Of a DNA stretch of 49,288 bases, positions 42,455 to 49,288 are shown in pieces. Positions within the stretch are counted from its first letter, which is position 1. Every line of letters starts with the position of its first letter. The DNA lies in the NCBI GenBank assembly GCA_947627905.1, contig CANQXX010000012.1:1-49288 (forward strand), given 5' to 3'. Position numbers and translations under genes: made by a program. A model generated the notes under the pieces. The model searched no databases. It saw nothing but the letters and a program-made list of their open reading frames with translations, and was not told the DNA's origin. The DNA comes from an uncultured Clostridia bacterium (GTDB lineage: Bacteria; Bacillota; Clostridia; Oscillospirales; Ruminococcaceae).

Positions 42455-44443
42455 TTAAGAAATATCTGCAAGTTCAAGATACTGATTGCCGTATTCCGCA
42501 ATAAAATCTTTACGTCCCTGCAAATTGTCTCCCAGAAGCAGATCAAACATATTTGCCGTTGCTTCCATATTTGTGGGAGTTACCTTTATGAGCCGCCTTG
42601 TAGCAGGATTCATTGTAGTGAGCGACATCATTTCCGGATCGTTTTCACCAAGACCTTTTGAACGGTCTATTTTATATTTCTGATCGCCGATCATTTTCAG
42701 TATCTCGTCTTTTTCTTTTTCGTTGTACGCAAAATATGTCCTGTCTTTTGTGTTTATTTCAAACAGGGGAGTTTCCGCAATATAAACATATCCTTCTTCG
42801 ATAAGCGTGGGAGTGAGACGGTACAGCATGGTAAGTATCAGCGTTCTTATCTGGAAGCCGTCAACATCAGCGTCGGTCGCAATGATTATTTTATTCCATT
42901 TTAAATTATCTATATTGAATGTTGAAAGCTCCTTATTTGCCTTTGAACGCATTTCAACTCCGCAGCCGAGAACTTTTATAAGATCCGTGATTATATCGCT
43001 TTTGAAAATTTTATTATCGTCTGCTTTAAGACAATTGAGAATTTTTCCGCGGACAGGGATAATAGCCTGAAATTCTGCGTCACGGGCAGTTTTGCAGGCG
43101 CCGAGAGCGGAGTCTCCCTCCACGATAAAAATTTCTCTGCGCGAAAGATCCTTTGTGCGGCAGTCAACAAATTTCTGCACCATATTTGAAAGGTCTATAT
43201 TTCCGGCAAGTTTCTTTTTAAGGTTCTGTTTTGTCTTTTCGGCACTTTCGCGGCTGCGCTTGTTAAGGATCACCTGTTCGGCGATCTTCAGTGCGTCGTC
43301 CGGATTTTCAATAAAATAAACTTCAAGCTGATGCTTGAGAAAATCGACCATTGCTTCATAAATAAATTTATTTGTAATTGCTTTTTTCGTCTGATTTTCA
43401 TATGAAGTAAGCGTTGAGAATGACGAAGAAATAAGCACAAGGCAGTCCTGAACGTCAACAAATTTTATCTTGCTTTCGTTTTTCTGATATTTGTTGTTAT
43501 TTTTAAGATATGCGTCTATCTGTGAAACAAAAGCGTTCTGCACAGCCTTGTCCGGAACGCCTCCGTGTTCAAGAAAGCTGGAATTGTGATAATATTCTAT
43601 CTGTGCAACTTTATTTGAAAATGCAACGCAGAATGAGAGCTTTACTTTATATTCCGGCTTGTCGTCGCGGTCGCGGCCTTTGCGTTCACATTGCCAGAAC
43701 TGAGGGGGAGTGATATAATTATTTTCAATTATTTCATTCATGTAATCGGATATGCCGTTTTCGTAAAGAAAAGTATTTTCTTCTATTTTTCCGTCCTCGT
43801 TCTCATACCTGAAAACAAATGATATCCCCGGATTTACTACCGCCTGTTTTTTCAGCGTTTCTTCAAAATATTCTCTGCTGACATTTATGTCCGTAAAAAC
43901 TTCAAGATCGGGACGCCATTTAGTGCGTGTGCCGGTCTGCTTTCTTTTTGTAGGTTCTTTTTTCAGACCGCCTACATTTTCGCCTTTTTCAAAATGAAGC
44001 TCGTATCTGAAACCGTCGCGGTAAACTTCAACGTCGGTGTATTCGGAAGAATACTGCGTAGCGCAGGCGCCCAGACCGTTCAGACCGAGGGAATATTCAT
44101 AATCTCCGCTTCCGTTGTTTTCATATTTTCCGCCTGCGTAAAGCTCACAGTAAACCAGCTCCCAGTTGTAGCAGTTTTCCGAAGCGTTGAAATCCACCGG
44201 GCAGCCACGTCCGAAGTCTTCAACTTCAATGGAATTATCCTGATAATATGAAATAATAATTTTATTTCCGTGACCGTCGCGGGCTTCATCTATCGAGTTT
44301 GAAATAATTTCAAATATCGAATGTTCACAGCCTTCTATGCCGTCCGAACCGAAAATTACCGCAGGGCGTTTTCTCACTCTGTCTGCGCCCTTTAATTTTG
44401 TAATGCTTTCATTATCGTAGCCTTTTGATTTTTTACCAGCCAA
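42455..44443 (-). CDS. parE: Type IIA topoisomerase subunit B (ParE/GyrB-like)
   Basis: A 662-residue ATPase subunit. The GHKL ATP site has EIISNSIDEARDGHGN, VEDFGRGCPVDF and LGLNGLGACATQYSSEY; the transducer has KQTGTRTKWRPDLEVF; and the Toprim domain has IFIVEGDSALGACKTARD, PVRGKILNCLKA, IIATDADVDGFQIRT and PLFEI. The text differs from usual GyrB at many conserved spots (for example SALGA rather than SAGGS), as in a lineage of secondary topoisomerases in Ruminococcaceae. It starts 20 bases after the propeller-like gene and forms a pair with the A subunit. Confidence 0.9.
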   Translation of the reverse strand: MAGKKSKGYDNESITKLKGADRVRKRPAVIFGSDGIEGCEHSIFEIISNSIDEARDGHGNKIIISYYQDNSIEVEDFGRGCPVDFNASENCYNWELVYCELYAGGKYENNGSGDYEYSLGLNGLGACATQYSSEYTDVEVYRDGFRYELHFEKGENVGGLKKEPTKRKQTGTRTKWRPDLEVFTDINVSREYFEETLKKQAVVNPGISFVFRYENEDGKIEENTFLYENGISDYMNEIIENNYITPPQFWQCERKGRDRDDKPEYKVKLSFCVAFSNKVAQIEYYHNSSFLEHGGVPDKAVQNAFVSQIDAYLKNNNKYQKNESKIKFVDVQDCLVLISSSFSTLTSYENQTKKAITNKFIYEAMVDFLKHQLEVYFIENPDDALKIAEQVILNKRSRESAEKTKQNLKKKLAGNIDLSNMVQKFVDCRTKDLSRREIFIVEGDSALGACKTARDAEFQAIIPVRGKILNCLKADDNKIFKSDIITDLIKVLGCGVEMRSKANKELSTFNIDNLKWNKIIIATDADVDGFQIRTLILTMLYRLTPTLIEEGYVYIAETPLFEINTKDRTYFAYNEKEKDEILKMIGDQKYKIDRSKGLGENDPEMMSLTTMNPATRRLIKVTPTNMEATANMFDLLLGDNLQGRKDFIAEYGNQYLELADIS

Positions 44444-44463
44444 TTTTTATCTGCCTTTCTTTT

Positions 44464-45633
44464 TTATTTGATAGAGATATTTACCGCAAGAACTGCTTTT
44501 GTTATGCGTGTTTCATTGCCGTCATCGTCTGTTTTTGAAATATATCTGCCGTTTGAAAAAATAATTTCTCCGCTGTCTGTGATATTGAAATCAAGAATAC
44601 CTTTTTTAATTATTTTTTCGCTGCCGTCCGGCGAACGTTTTATAAGAACTCTGCTGAGCGGCATTATTCCCGATTCATTATCCTCTGAAGCCTTTTCTAT
44701 TTTATTCAGCTTTTCGGCATTGATGATATTTCCTTCGATGATAATATCCCTTTTTGAACGGTTCTTTGACCTTATCTGATCGCCGAGACTGTTTGCGTCT
44801 CCGCCGCCTTTTAAGGATTCCCCGCCGTAAAGCGTTGTAAAGATATTCAGAAATCCGAAAAGCCCTTTTATCAATCTGTACGGGAACATTATTATATCCT
44901 TGAATGTTATGCCGCTTTTCGGCTTTTCGCCGCCATAGGGCTGACGTATGTAATAAAGATTTCCCTGCTTGTCCTCCCGCGGGTGCAGAAAATCGTATTT
45001 TTCGTCATAAACGATGTCGGCAATGGTTTTGGAGCCAAGATCAAGAAAAGCTATCGAGCGGGGTCCTATTGCCGCCGTGCTGCCATATTGATCCCTTGCA
45101 TATCCTGCCGTTGAAAAATATATGCCGTTCCGTGTATATGACCAGCATGGATTTTCTTCAATAGTGTCGCCGTCGGTATATTCATCAAAACGTCCCTGCA
45201 TATCCATTACCGCTATATGCAGAAACGAAGCGTTCGCTCCCATGCTAAGCGCAAGCCTGCCGTCTTTTATATCAAATGCCCCGAAAACAAAATCATTTGA
45301 AGCGCGTATCAGGCCCTCGGAATCGTCCGACAGATCAAAGCTGCGGCGATAAACGCTTCCTACTTCTTCGAGATTTACCGCATAGACTATTTCACCATTG
45401 CATATGCCAAGTCCGGTTATCTTTACAGGCAGAAGATCGGGATCAATATTATCCGCCGATCTCATTCCCATAAATTCGGCGCCGCTGCCGGAAGTTTTCC
45501 ATTCCTTGCGCTGACGTATGCTGCGGACGGTATCGCGGTATTTTATTATTTTTCCGCATGGTATTTCCTTGATCGAGTTATTTTCATCATTGAAACAGAA
45601 TATTTTATTTTCGGAAGAATAAATTATTTCCAT
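44464..45633 (-). CDS. Unknown 389-aa protein, probable beta-propeller
   Basis: Not recognised by name. It has no signal peptide and an unusual composition of short beta-strand repeats: SSENKIFCFNDENNSIKEI, VKITGLGICNGEIVYAVNLEE, GAFDIKDGRLALSMGANA, CWSYTRNGIYFSTAGYARDQYGS, KYDFLHPREDKQGNLYYIRQPYGG. Such (D/N)GxIYY units spaced about 40-50 residues apart are typical of a WD40/TolB-like propeller. Between residues 235 and 330 a basic, partly hydrophobic stretch (IIMFPYRLIKGLFGFLNIFTTLY) interrupts it. Located between prmA and parE on the same strand; no functional link is known to me. Confidence 0.8.
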   Translation of the reverse strand: MEIIYSSENKIFCFNDENNSIKEIPCGKIIKYRDTVRSIRQRKEWKTSGSGAEFMGMRSADNIDPDLLPVKITGLGICNGEIVYAVNLEEVGSVYRRSFDLSDDSEGLIRASNDFVFGAFDIKDGRLALSMGANASFLHIAVMDMQGRFDEYTDGDTIEENPCWSYTRNGIYFSTAGYARDQYGSTAAIGPRSIAFLDLGSKTIADIVYDEKYDFLHPREDKQGNLYYIRQPYGGEKPKSGITFKDIIMFPYRLIKGLFGFLNIFTTLYGGESLKGGGDANSLGDQIRSKNRSKRDIIIEGNIINAEKLNKIEKASEDNESGIMPLSRVLIKRSPDGSEKIIKKGILDFNITDSGEIIFSNGRYISKTDDDGNETRITKAVLAVNISIK

Positions 45634-45648
45634 TTTATGCTCCTTTTT

Positions 45649-46614
45649 TCAGAATATGAATGAAGCGGCAGCCCAGCCGTCTTTTTCTCTTGTTTCGGTG
45701 TGAGTGAAGCCGTGCTCCTTTATAGCTTCTATGACTTCATCGCAGCGCTCGGTTATTATGCCGGAAACTATCAGAATACTGCCTTTTTTTATGAAATTCT
45801 CAAAGATCGGAGACATTGCTATAAGCACGTCTGCAACTATATTTGCGGTAATTATGTCGAATCCTCCGCCGATCCTTTCACAAAGCGCCCTGTCGGTCAC
45901 AATATTGCCGAAGAATGTTTTGTATGAATTTCCGGAGATGTGATTTTTTTCTGCATTTTCCGCAGCCGTTTTCACACTGTTCTGATCTATATCCACTGCC
46001 GCTGCCTGTCCGGCGCCGAGCAGTATGGCTGCAATGGAAAGTATTCCGCTGCCGCAGCCGATATCGAGTATTTTTTCTCCGCCGCTGATATGTTTTTCAA
46101 GAAGCTCAAGACAAAGACGAGTGGTATGATGCTGTCCTGTTCCAAAACTTGAAGCCGGATCTATTTCAAGTATCGTCTTGCCGCCGGGATTTGGATATTC
46201 TTCCCATGACGGCTTTATTACCAGCTTTTCTCCTACAGTGAGGGGCTTGAAGTATTGCTTCCAGTTATTTGCCCAATCCTCTTCGCGAACACTGCTGAGT
46301 TCAACCGACAGCCGCCCGAAAGCGTGGGCGATGTCGCGCTCTTTAAGCGCTGCCATTTCGGAGCGTATAGCCGCCAGCATATCCGCTCCCTGCGAATTGT
46401 CGGGCAGATAGACCGTAACGCAGGTCTCACAGTCTTTCATTCCCATGAGTTCCTCGTCTATATAATCCCAGTTGCCGGTTTTTCTTTCGAGAAATTCCTC
46501 AAAATCTTTAGGGTCTTTTATGGCAAATCCCGTAACGCCTGTGTTCAGCAGGCAGCCGCATACGGGCTCGGAGCCTTCCGATGTGGTATAAATATTTACT
46601 TCGGTCCAGTTCAT
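45649..46614 (-). CDS. prmA: Ribosomal protein L11 methyltransferase
   Basis: A 321-residue SAM-dependent methyltransferase that trimethylates ribosomal protein L11. The N-terminal recognition domain (MNWTEVNIYTTSEGSEPV) is followed by the catalytic domain: LEIDPASSFGTGQHHTTRLCLELL, the SAM motif ILDIGCGSGILSIAAILLGA, VDIDQNSVKTAAENA, and ITANIVADVLIAMSPIF. Start at 46614 with AAAGGATAT upstream; the frame extends 15 codons without a site. First gene of the topoisomerase operon. Confidence 0.95.
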   Translation of the reverse strand: MNWTEVNIYTTSEGSEPVCGCLLNTGVTGFAIKDPKDFEEFLERKTGNWDYIDEELMGMKDCETCVTVYLPDNSQGADMLAAIRSEMAALKERDIAHAFGRLSVELSSVREEDWANNWKQYFKPLTVGEKLVIKPSWEEYPNPGGKTILEIDPASSFGTGQHHTTRLCLELLEKHISGGEKILDIGCGSGILSIAAILLGAGQAAAVDIDQNSVKTAAENAEKNHISGNSYKTFFGNIVTDRALCERIGGGFDIITANIVADVLIAMSPIFENFIKKGSILIVSGIITERCDEVIEAIKEHGFTHTETREKDGWAAASFIF

Positions 46615-46657
46615 AAAAATATATCCTTTCCTTTGACGGTTGCGAGCATACATATTC

Positions 46658-46686
46658 ATTTTACACTATTTTGCAAAAATATTCAA
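46658..46686 (-). promoter_or_regulatory. Promoter for the prmA-topoisomerase operon
   Basis: Minus strand: TTGAAT (46681-46686), 17-base spacer, TAAAAT (46658-46663), 44 bases before the prmA start. No other promoter stands out within the operon. The 311-base gap 46615-46926 holds this promoter, the divergent one at 46825-46853, and otherwise only AT-rich sequence. Confidence 0.6.
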
Positions 46687-46824
46687 GCATAATTTAAAAA
46701 TTTTTACATTATTCAGTGATAAAAGGCTTTTTAAGGAACAATGTTACATAAAAAGGCTGACTTTTGCTACACGGCTCATAGTCCTGTATAGAAGAAAAAT
46801 ATGCAATTTTGTACAAAAAATATA

Positions 46825-46853
46825 TTGAAATCATTGAAAATATGTGATATAAT
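46825..46853 (+). promoter_or_regulatory. Promoter for the phosphoribosyltransferase-like gene
   Basis: TTGAAA (46825-46830), 17-base spacer, consensus TATAAT (46848-46853), then a leader of about 70 bases. Confidence 0.7.
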
Positions 46854-46926
46854 ATAAACAACGCTATAAAAATGCGTTCAACAAAATAATCATAGGCGCA
46901 TATATGCCATGGAAAGGAATGTCATT

Positions 46927-47565
46927 ATGAATTTAACGAAGAATGAAATTACCGCAAAAGGGAATACCAAGATAAAGTTTGAAGTTATACACGGTCACTT
47001 TACTACGAACCATTCCCATGTAAACCGTTATATTGATATGAACGAGATCAAGAACAACTACAAAGCAGCAAAGGAAACAGCCAAGCAGCTTGCCGGTGCA
47101 ATTTATTCTTCCGTGCCTGTAGACGCCATAATCTGCCTTGAAAGCACAAGGCTCGTAGGCGCATTTCTTGCGGAAGAACTTAGCGAAGGCACACGCGGAA
47201 TAAATTACGGCAACGACATATACTGCATTACCCCCGAATATATGAATAACCAGATAATCCTCCGCGATAATCTCCAGAAGATCGTAAGGGATAAGAACGT
47301 TCTTCTTCTGGTTTCCTCGGTATCTTCCGGCAAGAGCGTTCAGCAGGCGGCAAACTGCCTTAACTATTACGGCGGAACGCTTTCCGGAGTATGCTCGATA
47401 TTCAGCGCCGTTCCGGAAGTTCACGGCATAAAGATCAACAGCGTGTTCCATGCCGACGATATTCCCGATTATGAAAGCTACAACCCCGCAAAATGTCCTC
47501 TTTGCGCCGCAGGAAAGAAGATCGACGCTATCGTAAACAGCTTCGGTTACACTCAGACTCACTAA
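46927..47565 (+). CDS. Phosphoribosyltransferase-like protein
   Basis: A 212-residue type I PRTase-fold protein, close to what is often annotated orotate phosphoribosyltransferase in Ruminococcaceae. SVPVDAIICLESTRLVGAFLAEEL is the first core strand-helix, and the PRPP loop reads VLLLVSSVSSGKSVQQAAN, where the usual acidic pair (VDDvxxTG) is Ser-Ser and TG is SG. The C-terminus has a CPLC pair. Loss of the two acids suggests altered catalysis or a purely regulatory/binding role. Start at 46927 with GAAAGGAA upstream, rather than the ATG at 46909 that overlaps that site. A strong terminator follows. Confidence 0.85.
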   Translation: MNLTKNEITAKGNTKIKFEVIHGHFTTNHSHVNRYIDMNEIKNNYKAAKETAKQLAGAIYSSVPVDAIICLESTRLVGAFLAEELSEGTRGINYGNDIYCITPEYMNNQIILRDNLQKIVRDKNVLLLVSSVSSGKSVQQAANCLNYYGGTLSGVCSIFSAVPEVHGIKINSVFHADDIPDYESYNPAKCPLCAAGKKIDAIVNSFGYTQTH

Positions 47566-47581
47566 ACGAACTATATAAAAT

Positions 47582-47620
47582 AAAAAGATCAGCCTCGGTT
47601 ATCCGGGGCTGATCTTTTTT
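47582..47620 (+). terminator. Rho-independent terminator after the PRTase-like gene
   Basis: Stem of about 17 bp (47582-47598 with 47603-47619, one G-U pair), 4-base loop, ending in TTTTTT (47615-47620). The A-run on the left gives a matching T-run for the convergent lysis genes, so it may serve both sides. Confidence 0.85.
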
Positions 47621-47645
47621 CTGAGCCGAAGCTCTGTTTATTCAG

Positions 47646-47888
47646 TTATTTTACTGCTGTCTCAAGGTCTTTTATCCTGTGATTGGCAACTTTTATTTCT
47701 TCATCGAAAACGGCGTCATGCTGTTCCAGCCTGCAAACGCGTTCGATAAGACTGTTGTGCTTTTCAACTTTCTTTTCAAGCTGTTCGATGCGGTAATTTG
47801 ACAGCTTGCTTGATATCATTATACCGCCGAAAGAGCCGCCCAGAGTTCCCGCAAGCGCGATAAGTGCAGTGATTATTTCAGTGTTCAT
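47646..47888 (-). CDS. XhlA/BhlA-like phage protein, 80 aa
   Basis: An 80-residue protein with an N-terminal membrane segment (IITALIALAGTLGGSFGGIMI) and a coiled coil (YRIEQLEKKVEKHNSLIERVCRLEQHDAVFDEEIKVANHRIKDLE). This matches the layout of phage hemolysin/XhlA-like proteins that accompany holins, though here the membrane part is at the N-terminus. It overlaps the holin gene end by 4 bases and is last in the lysis cassette. Confidence 0.75.
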   Translation of the reverse strand: MNTEIITALIALAGTLGGSFGGIMISSKLSNYRIEQLEKKVEKHNSLIERVCRLEQHDAVFDEEIKVANHRIKDLETAVK

Positions 47889-48085
47889 TCTTTCACCTCC
47901 GGCAGACCGGCAACGCTTGTAAGCAGCGACAAAATTCCTGCCAGAACTGCGGAAGAAACAACTATCTTCCAGTCAACTTCGCTTAGAACGGCAGTCGTTC
48001 CGATAGTTGCAGCGGCAGTCTGCGCAATGGTTTTGACGGCTCTTATTCCTGCGGCTCTTATCCATTTATTAAAGTCTGTTTTCAT
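47885..48085 (-). CDS. Phage holin (r1t-type)
   Basis: A 66-residue protein with two hydrophobic segments (GIRAVKTIAQTAAATIGTTAVL and WKIVVSSAVLAGILSLLTSVAGL) separated by a short turn with Glu-Val-Asp-Trp, and a charged start (KTDFNKWIRAAG). This is the pattern of r1t-family holins, which permeabilise the membrane to release the lysin. Four bases after the lysozyme stop, four-base overlap with the next gene. Confidence 0.87.
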   Translation of the reverse strand: MKTDFNKWIRAAGIRAVKTIAQTAAATIGTTAVLSEVDWKIVVSSAVLAGILSLLTSVAGLPEVKE

Positions 48086-48089
48086 ATAG

Positions 48090-48812
48090 TCACTCCTTTT
48101 CCTGTTTAACGGTCATACCCAATTCAAGGCAAGCCGACTTTATTTCATCTGCTTTTGAAGCTCCGATATTATTTATTTCTGCTTTTATGGAATATGTATC
48201 GGTTTTTTTATATCCGTTCAGTCCGGCTTTGCGGATAATTTCCGGGAAATTTTTGCAGCATTCGCTCATATCGAAGCTGCATTTGTTTCCGGGGATCTTT
48301 TCCGTCCAGCTATACTGCCGCATATCGCATGGATTAACGGGCTTTGCGCCGATCCTTGCTATCCAGCGGCTGTATTTTCCTGAAATATCTTCTGTGAGAT
48401 TTGATGTAAAAAAGCTGTCAAAGCTGTATATTCCGCAGAAATATCCTGCCTTTTCCATTGCAGAACAAAAGGCGTCCGTTATTTCGGAACATATCGCTTT
48501 GCCGAGCTTTACCTGTGAAGGTTCTTCAATATCGAAATATACCGGCATATCAAATTTTTTGCCTTTTATCACTTCAAGAAATACAGACGCTTCGAGCCGC
48601 GCTTCTGACGGTGACTTTGCATATGAATACCAATATGCACCGACATGAAGCCCGGCTTCGGAAGCGCATTTATAATTATTTTCAAAAAGACTGTCATTCT
48701 GTGAAATATATCTGCCGTAGCCTGCACGGATAATTACGCCTGATATTCCGGCTGCATTGACCGCTTTCCAATCAATAGTACCATTATGCTGTGAAATATC
48801 AATTATTTTCAT
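48090..48812 (-). CDS. GH25 lysozyme (endolysin)
   Basis: A 240-residue muramidase. GH25 catalytic domain: IIDISQHNGTIDWKAVNAAGISGVIIRAGYG with the first Asp, then AYWYSYAKSPSEARLEASVFLE and the acid pair in MPVYFDIEEPSQ, and RQYSWTEKIPG near the end of the domain. The C-terminal 50 residues (YSIKAEINNIGASKADEIKSACLELGM) look like a SPOR/cell-wall-binding-type helix-strand module. No signal peptide, so release depends on the holin. No good ribosome site sits in front of its ATG; a 16-codon ORF ends one base before it. Confidence 0.92.
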   Translation of the reverse strand: MKIIDISQHNGTIDWKAVNAAGISGVIIRAGYGRYISQNDSLFENNYKCASEAGLHVGAYWYSYAKSPSEARLEASVFLEVIKGKKFDMPVYFDIEEPSQVKLGKAICSEITDAFCSAMEKAGYFCGIYSFDSFFTSNLTEDISGKYSRWIARIGAKPVNPCDMRQYSWTEKIPGNKCSFDMSECCKNFPEIIRKAGLNGYKKTDTYSIKAEINNIGASKADEIKSACLELGMTVKQEKE

Positions 48813-48813
48813 G

Positions 48814-48864
48814 TCAGGCTCTCATGTTCCTTTTCATAAATGGAATAATTTTTACGTTTGTCAT
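48814..48864 (-). CDS. 16-codon leader ORF upstream of the lysozyme
   Basis: MTNVKIIPFMKRNMRA then stop. It has one of the best ribosome sites in the region (AAGGAGG, 7 bases before ATG), and its TGA is separated by one base from the lysozyme ATG (TGACATG), whose own site is poor. Translational coupling of the lysozyme to this peptide is a reasonable inference. The peptide is basic. Confidence 0.5.
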   Translation of the reverse strand: MTNVKIIPFMKRNMRA

Positions 48865-48910
48865 AAAATATCCTCCTTATTTTAATATAAAAATTTATAT
48901 TATTTCTTTC

Positions 48911-48928
48911 TGTGCAGTTTTCTGCACA
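48911..48928. terminator. Hairpin between structural and lysis genes
   Basis: Perfect 7-bp stem TGTGCAG / CTGCACA with a 4-base loop, just after the partial gene at the right edge (minus strand). No T-run, so an RNA-processing or weak terminator role is as likely as true termination. Confidence 0.4.
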
Positions 48929-48935
48929 ATTGATA

Positions 48936-49286
48936 TTATGAATTTTCATCAGGTATGGGTTCAAGATTATCAGTAAAAGGCGTCGTGGACATTTGTTGGT
49001 AAGTAAAACTACCGGGGAACCAACCTGATACACCACCAAAATTAAGCAGATACCCATATTTAGTCGCTCGCTCATAAGTGTTTACAAGGCTGCCAGTATC
49101 GCGGTCATACATAAAATAAATATCATTTTTATATAAATGAACGGACTCAATCCAACATTTTGTCGGGTATCTTTTTCCTATTAATATATTATTCTTGTTG
49201 AAACCCTTCCAGGTCCATAATCCGCCGTTATCGGCGTTCTTAATTACATTATGTTTTAATAATGTCCCTTTTTCGTCCCATAAAGC
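48936..49286 (-). CDS. C-terminal part of a phage structural-type protein (runs off the window)
   Basis: An open frame of 116 codons on the minus strand continues past the right edge and ends at the TAA 48936-48938; the start is outside the window. It reads ALWDEKGTLLKHNVIKNADN, WTWKGFNKNNILIGKRYPTKCW, and LYKNDIYFMYDRDTGSLVNTYERATKYGYLLNFGGVSG, ending PFTDNLEPIPDENS. The Trp/Tyr/Gly-rich, beta-strand character and position directly before the lysis genes suggest a tail or receptor-binding protein (inference; no motif identified). Confidence 0.6.
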   Translation of the reverse strand, partial: ALWDEKGTLLKHNVIKNADNGGLWTWKGFNKNNILIGKRYPTKCWIESVHLYKNDIYFMYDRDTGSLVNTYERATKYGYLLNFGGVSGWFPGSFTYQQMSTTPFTDNLEPIPDENS

Positions 49287-49288
49287 AG

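Noticed and set aside
46933..47562. 209-codon minus-strand frame opposite the PRTase-like gene
   Set aside because: It is the mirror of a well-supported gene with promoter, ribosome site and terminator.
48809..49075. 88-codon minus-strand frame MSERLNMGICLILVV...
   Set aside because: It overlaps, out of frame, the better-supported partial structural gene and the 16-codon leader, and has no ribosome site.
1..49288. CRISPR arrays, tRNA and rRNA genes
   Set aside because: No regularly spaced identical repeats of 25-40 bases and no cloverleaf or rRNA-like sequence were seen; the heptamer arrays are far too short to be CRISPR.

Overview
The window looks like chromosome of a low-to-mid GC, anaerobic, spore-forming Clostridia, most likely Ruminococcus or a close Oscillospiraceae relative (inference). 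The grounds are a spoIIAA-spoIIAB-sigF operon, a secreted GH44 glucanase next to a GH51 arabinofuranosidase with L-arabinose catabolic genes, a rubrerythrin, a two-gene NifS/NifU cysteine desulfurase-scaffold unit, AAGGAGG-type ribosome binding sites and sigma-A-like promoters with 16-17 base spacers. I see no rRNA, tRNA or CRISPR array.

Layout, left to right. 0.3-3.1 kb: ArsR/SmtB-type repressor and a Zn/Cd/Pb-exporting P1B ATPase, with a SmtB-like operator over the start region. 3.1-5.6 kb (minus): a small unknown protein, a YfbR-like nucleotidase, and an ABC ATPase/permease pair lacking a binding protein. 5.8-8.1 kb: RNase HI, then NifS-NifU. 8.1-18.7 kb: an accessory island. It starts with remains of a mobile element (a large serine recombinase without its catalytic domain, fused at a deletion junction to a D5-type primase-helicase with frameshift and nonsense mutations). 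An apparently intact defence cassette follows: HTH regulator, HsdR, HsdS, HsdM, a DUF3800 protein and an unknown 171-residue protein. The island ends with a promoter-terminator unit that has no ORF, a small RNA candidate. 18.8-20.3 kb (minus): the sporulation sigma-F operon.

20.5-25.1 kb: a Na+/solute symporter, a degenerate CPBP membrane protein, a TadA-GNAT fusion and two small proteins including an XRE regulator. 25.3-31.1 kb: GH44 enzyme with a C-terminal membrane anchor, GH51 arabinofuranosidase, a small Cys-rich protein, an FGGY kinase and L-ribulose-5-phosphate 4-epimerase, together a hemicellulose/arabinose unit (no araA seen). 31.1-33.5 kb (minus): a compact VanW / adenylation enzyme / carrier protein operon with no DltB/DltD or NRPS partner. 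33.6-38.6 kb (minus): TtcA-like PP-loop protein, a polar amino acid ABC transporter with fused binding protein and permease, and a second symporter. 39.0-39.6 kb: rubrerythrin.

39.65-46.6 kb (minus): a probable operon prmA - beta-propeller-like unknown - ParE-like - 133-residue unknown - ParC-like - 34-residue membrane peptide. 46.9-47.6 kb: a phosphoribosyltransferase-like protein with an unusual PRPP loop. From 47.6 kb to the right edge: a phage-type lysis cassette (end of a structural-type protein, tiny 16-codon ORF, GH25 lysozyme, holin, XhlA-like protein), probably one end of a prophage that continues outside the window.

Three intergenic repeats (near 0.1, 22.2 and 38.8 kb) share 3-4 tandem units of a TCTCAAC-like heptamer; two also share a conserved GC-rich hairpin. 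The features I rate most worth following are the island's last two genes, the small RNA candidate, the VanW-adenylation-carrier operon, the extra genes inside the topoisomerase operon, and the repeat family.
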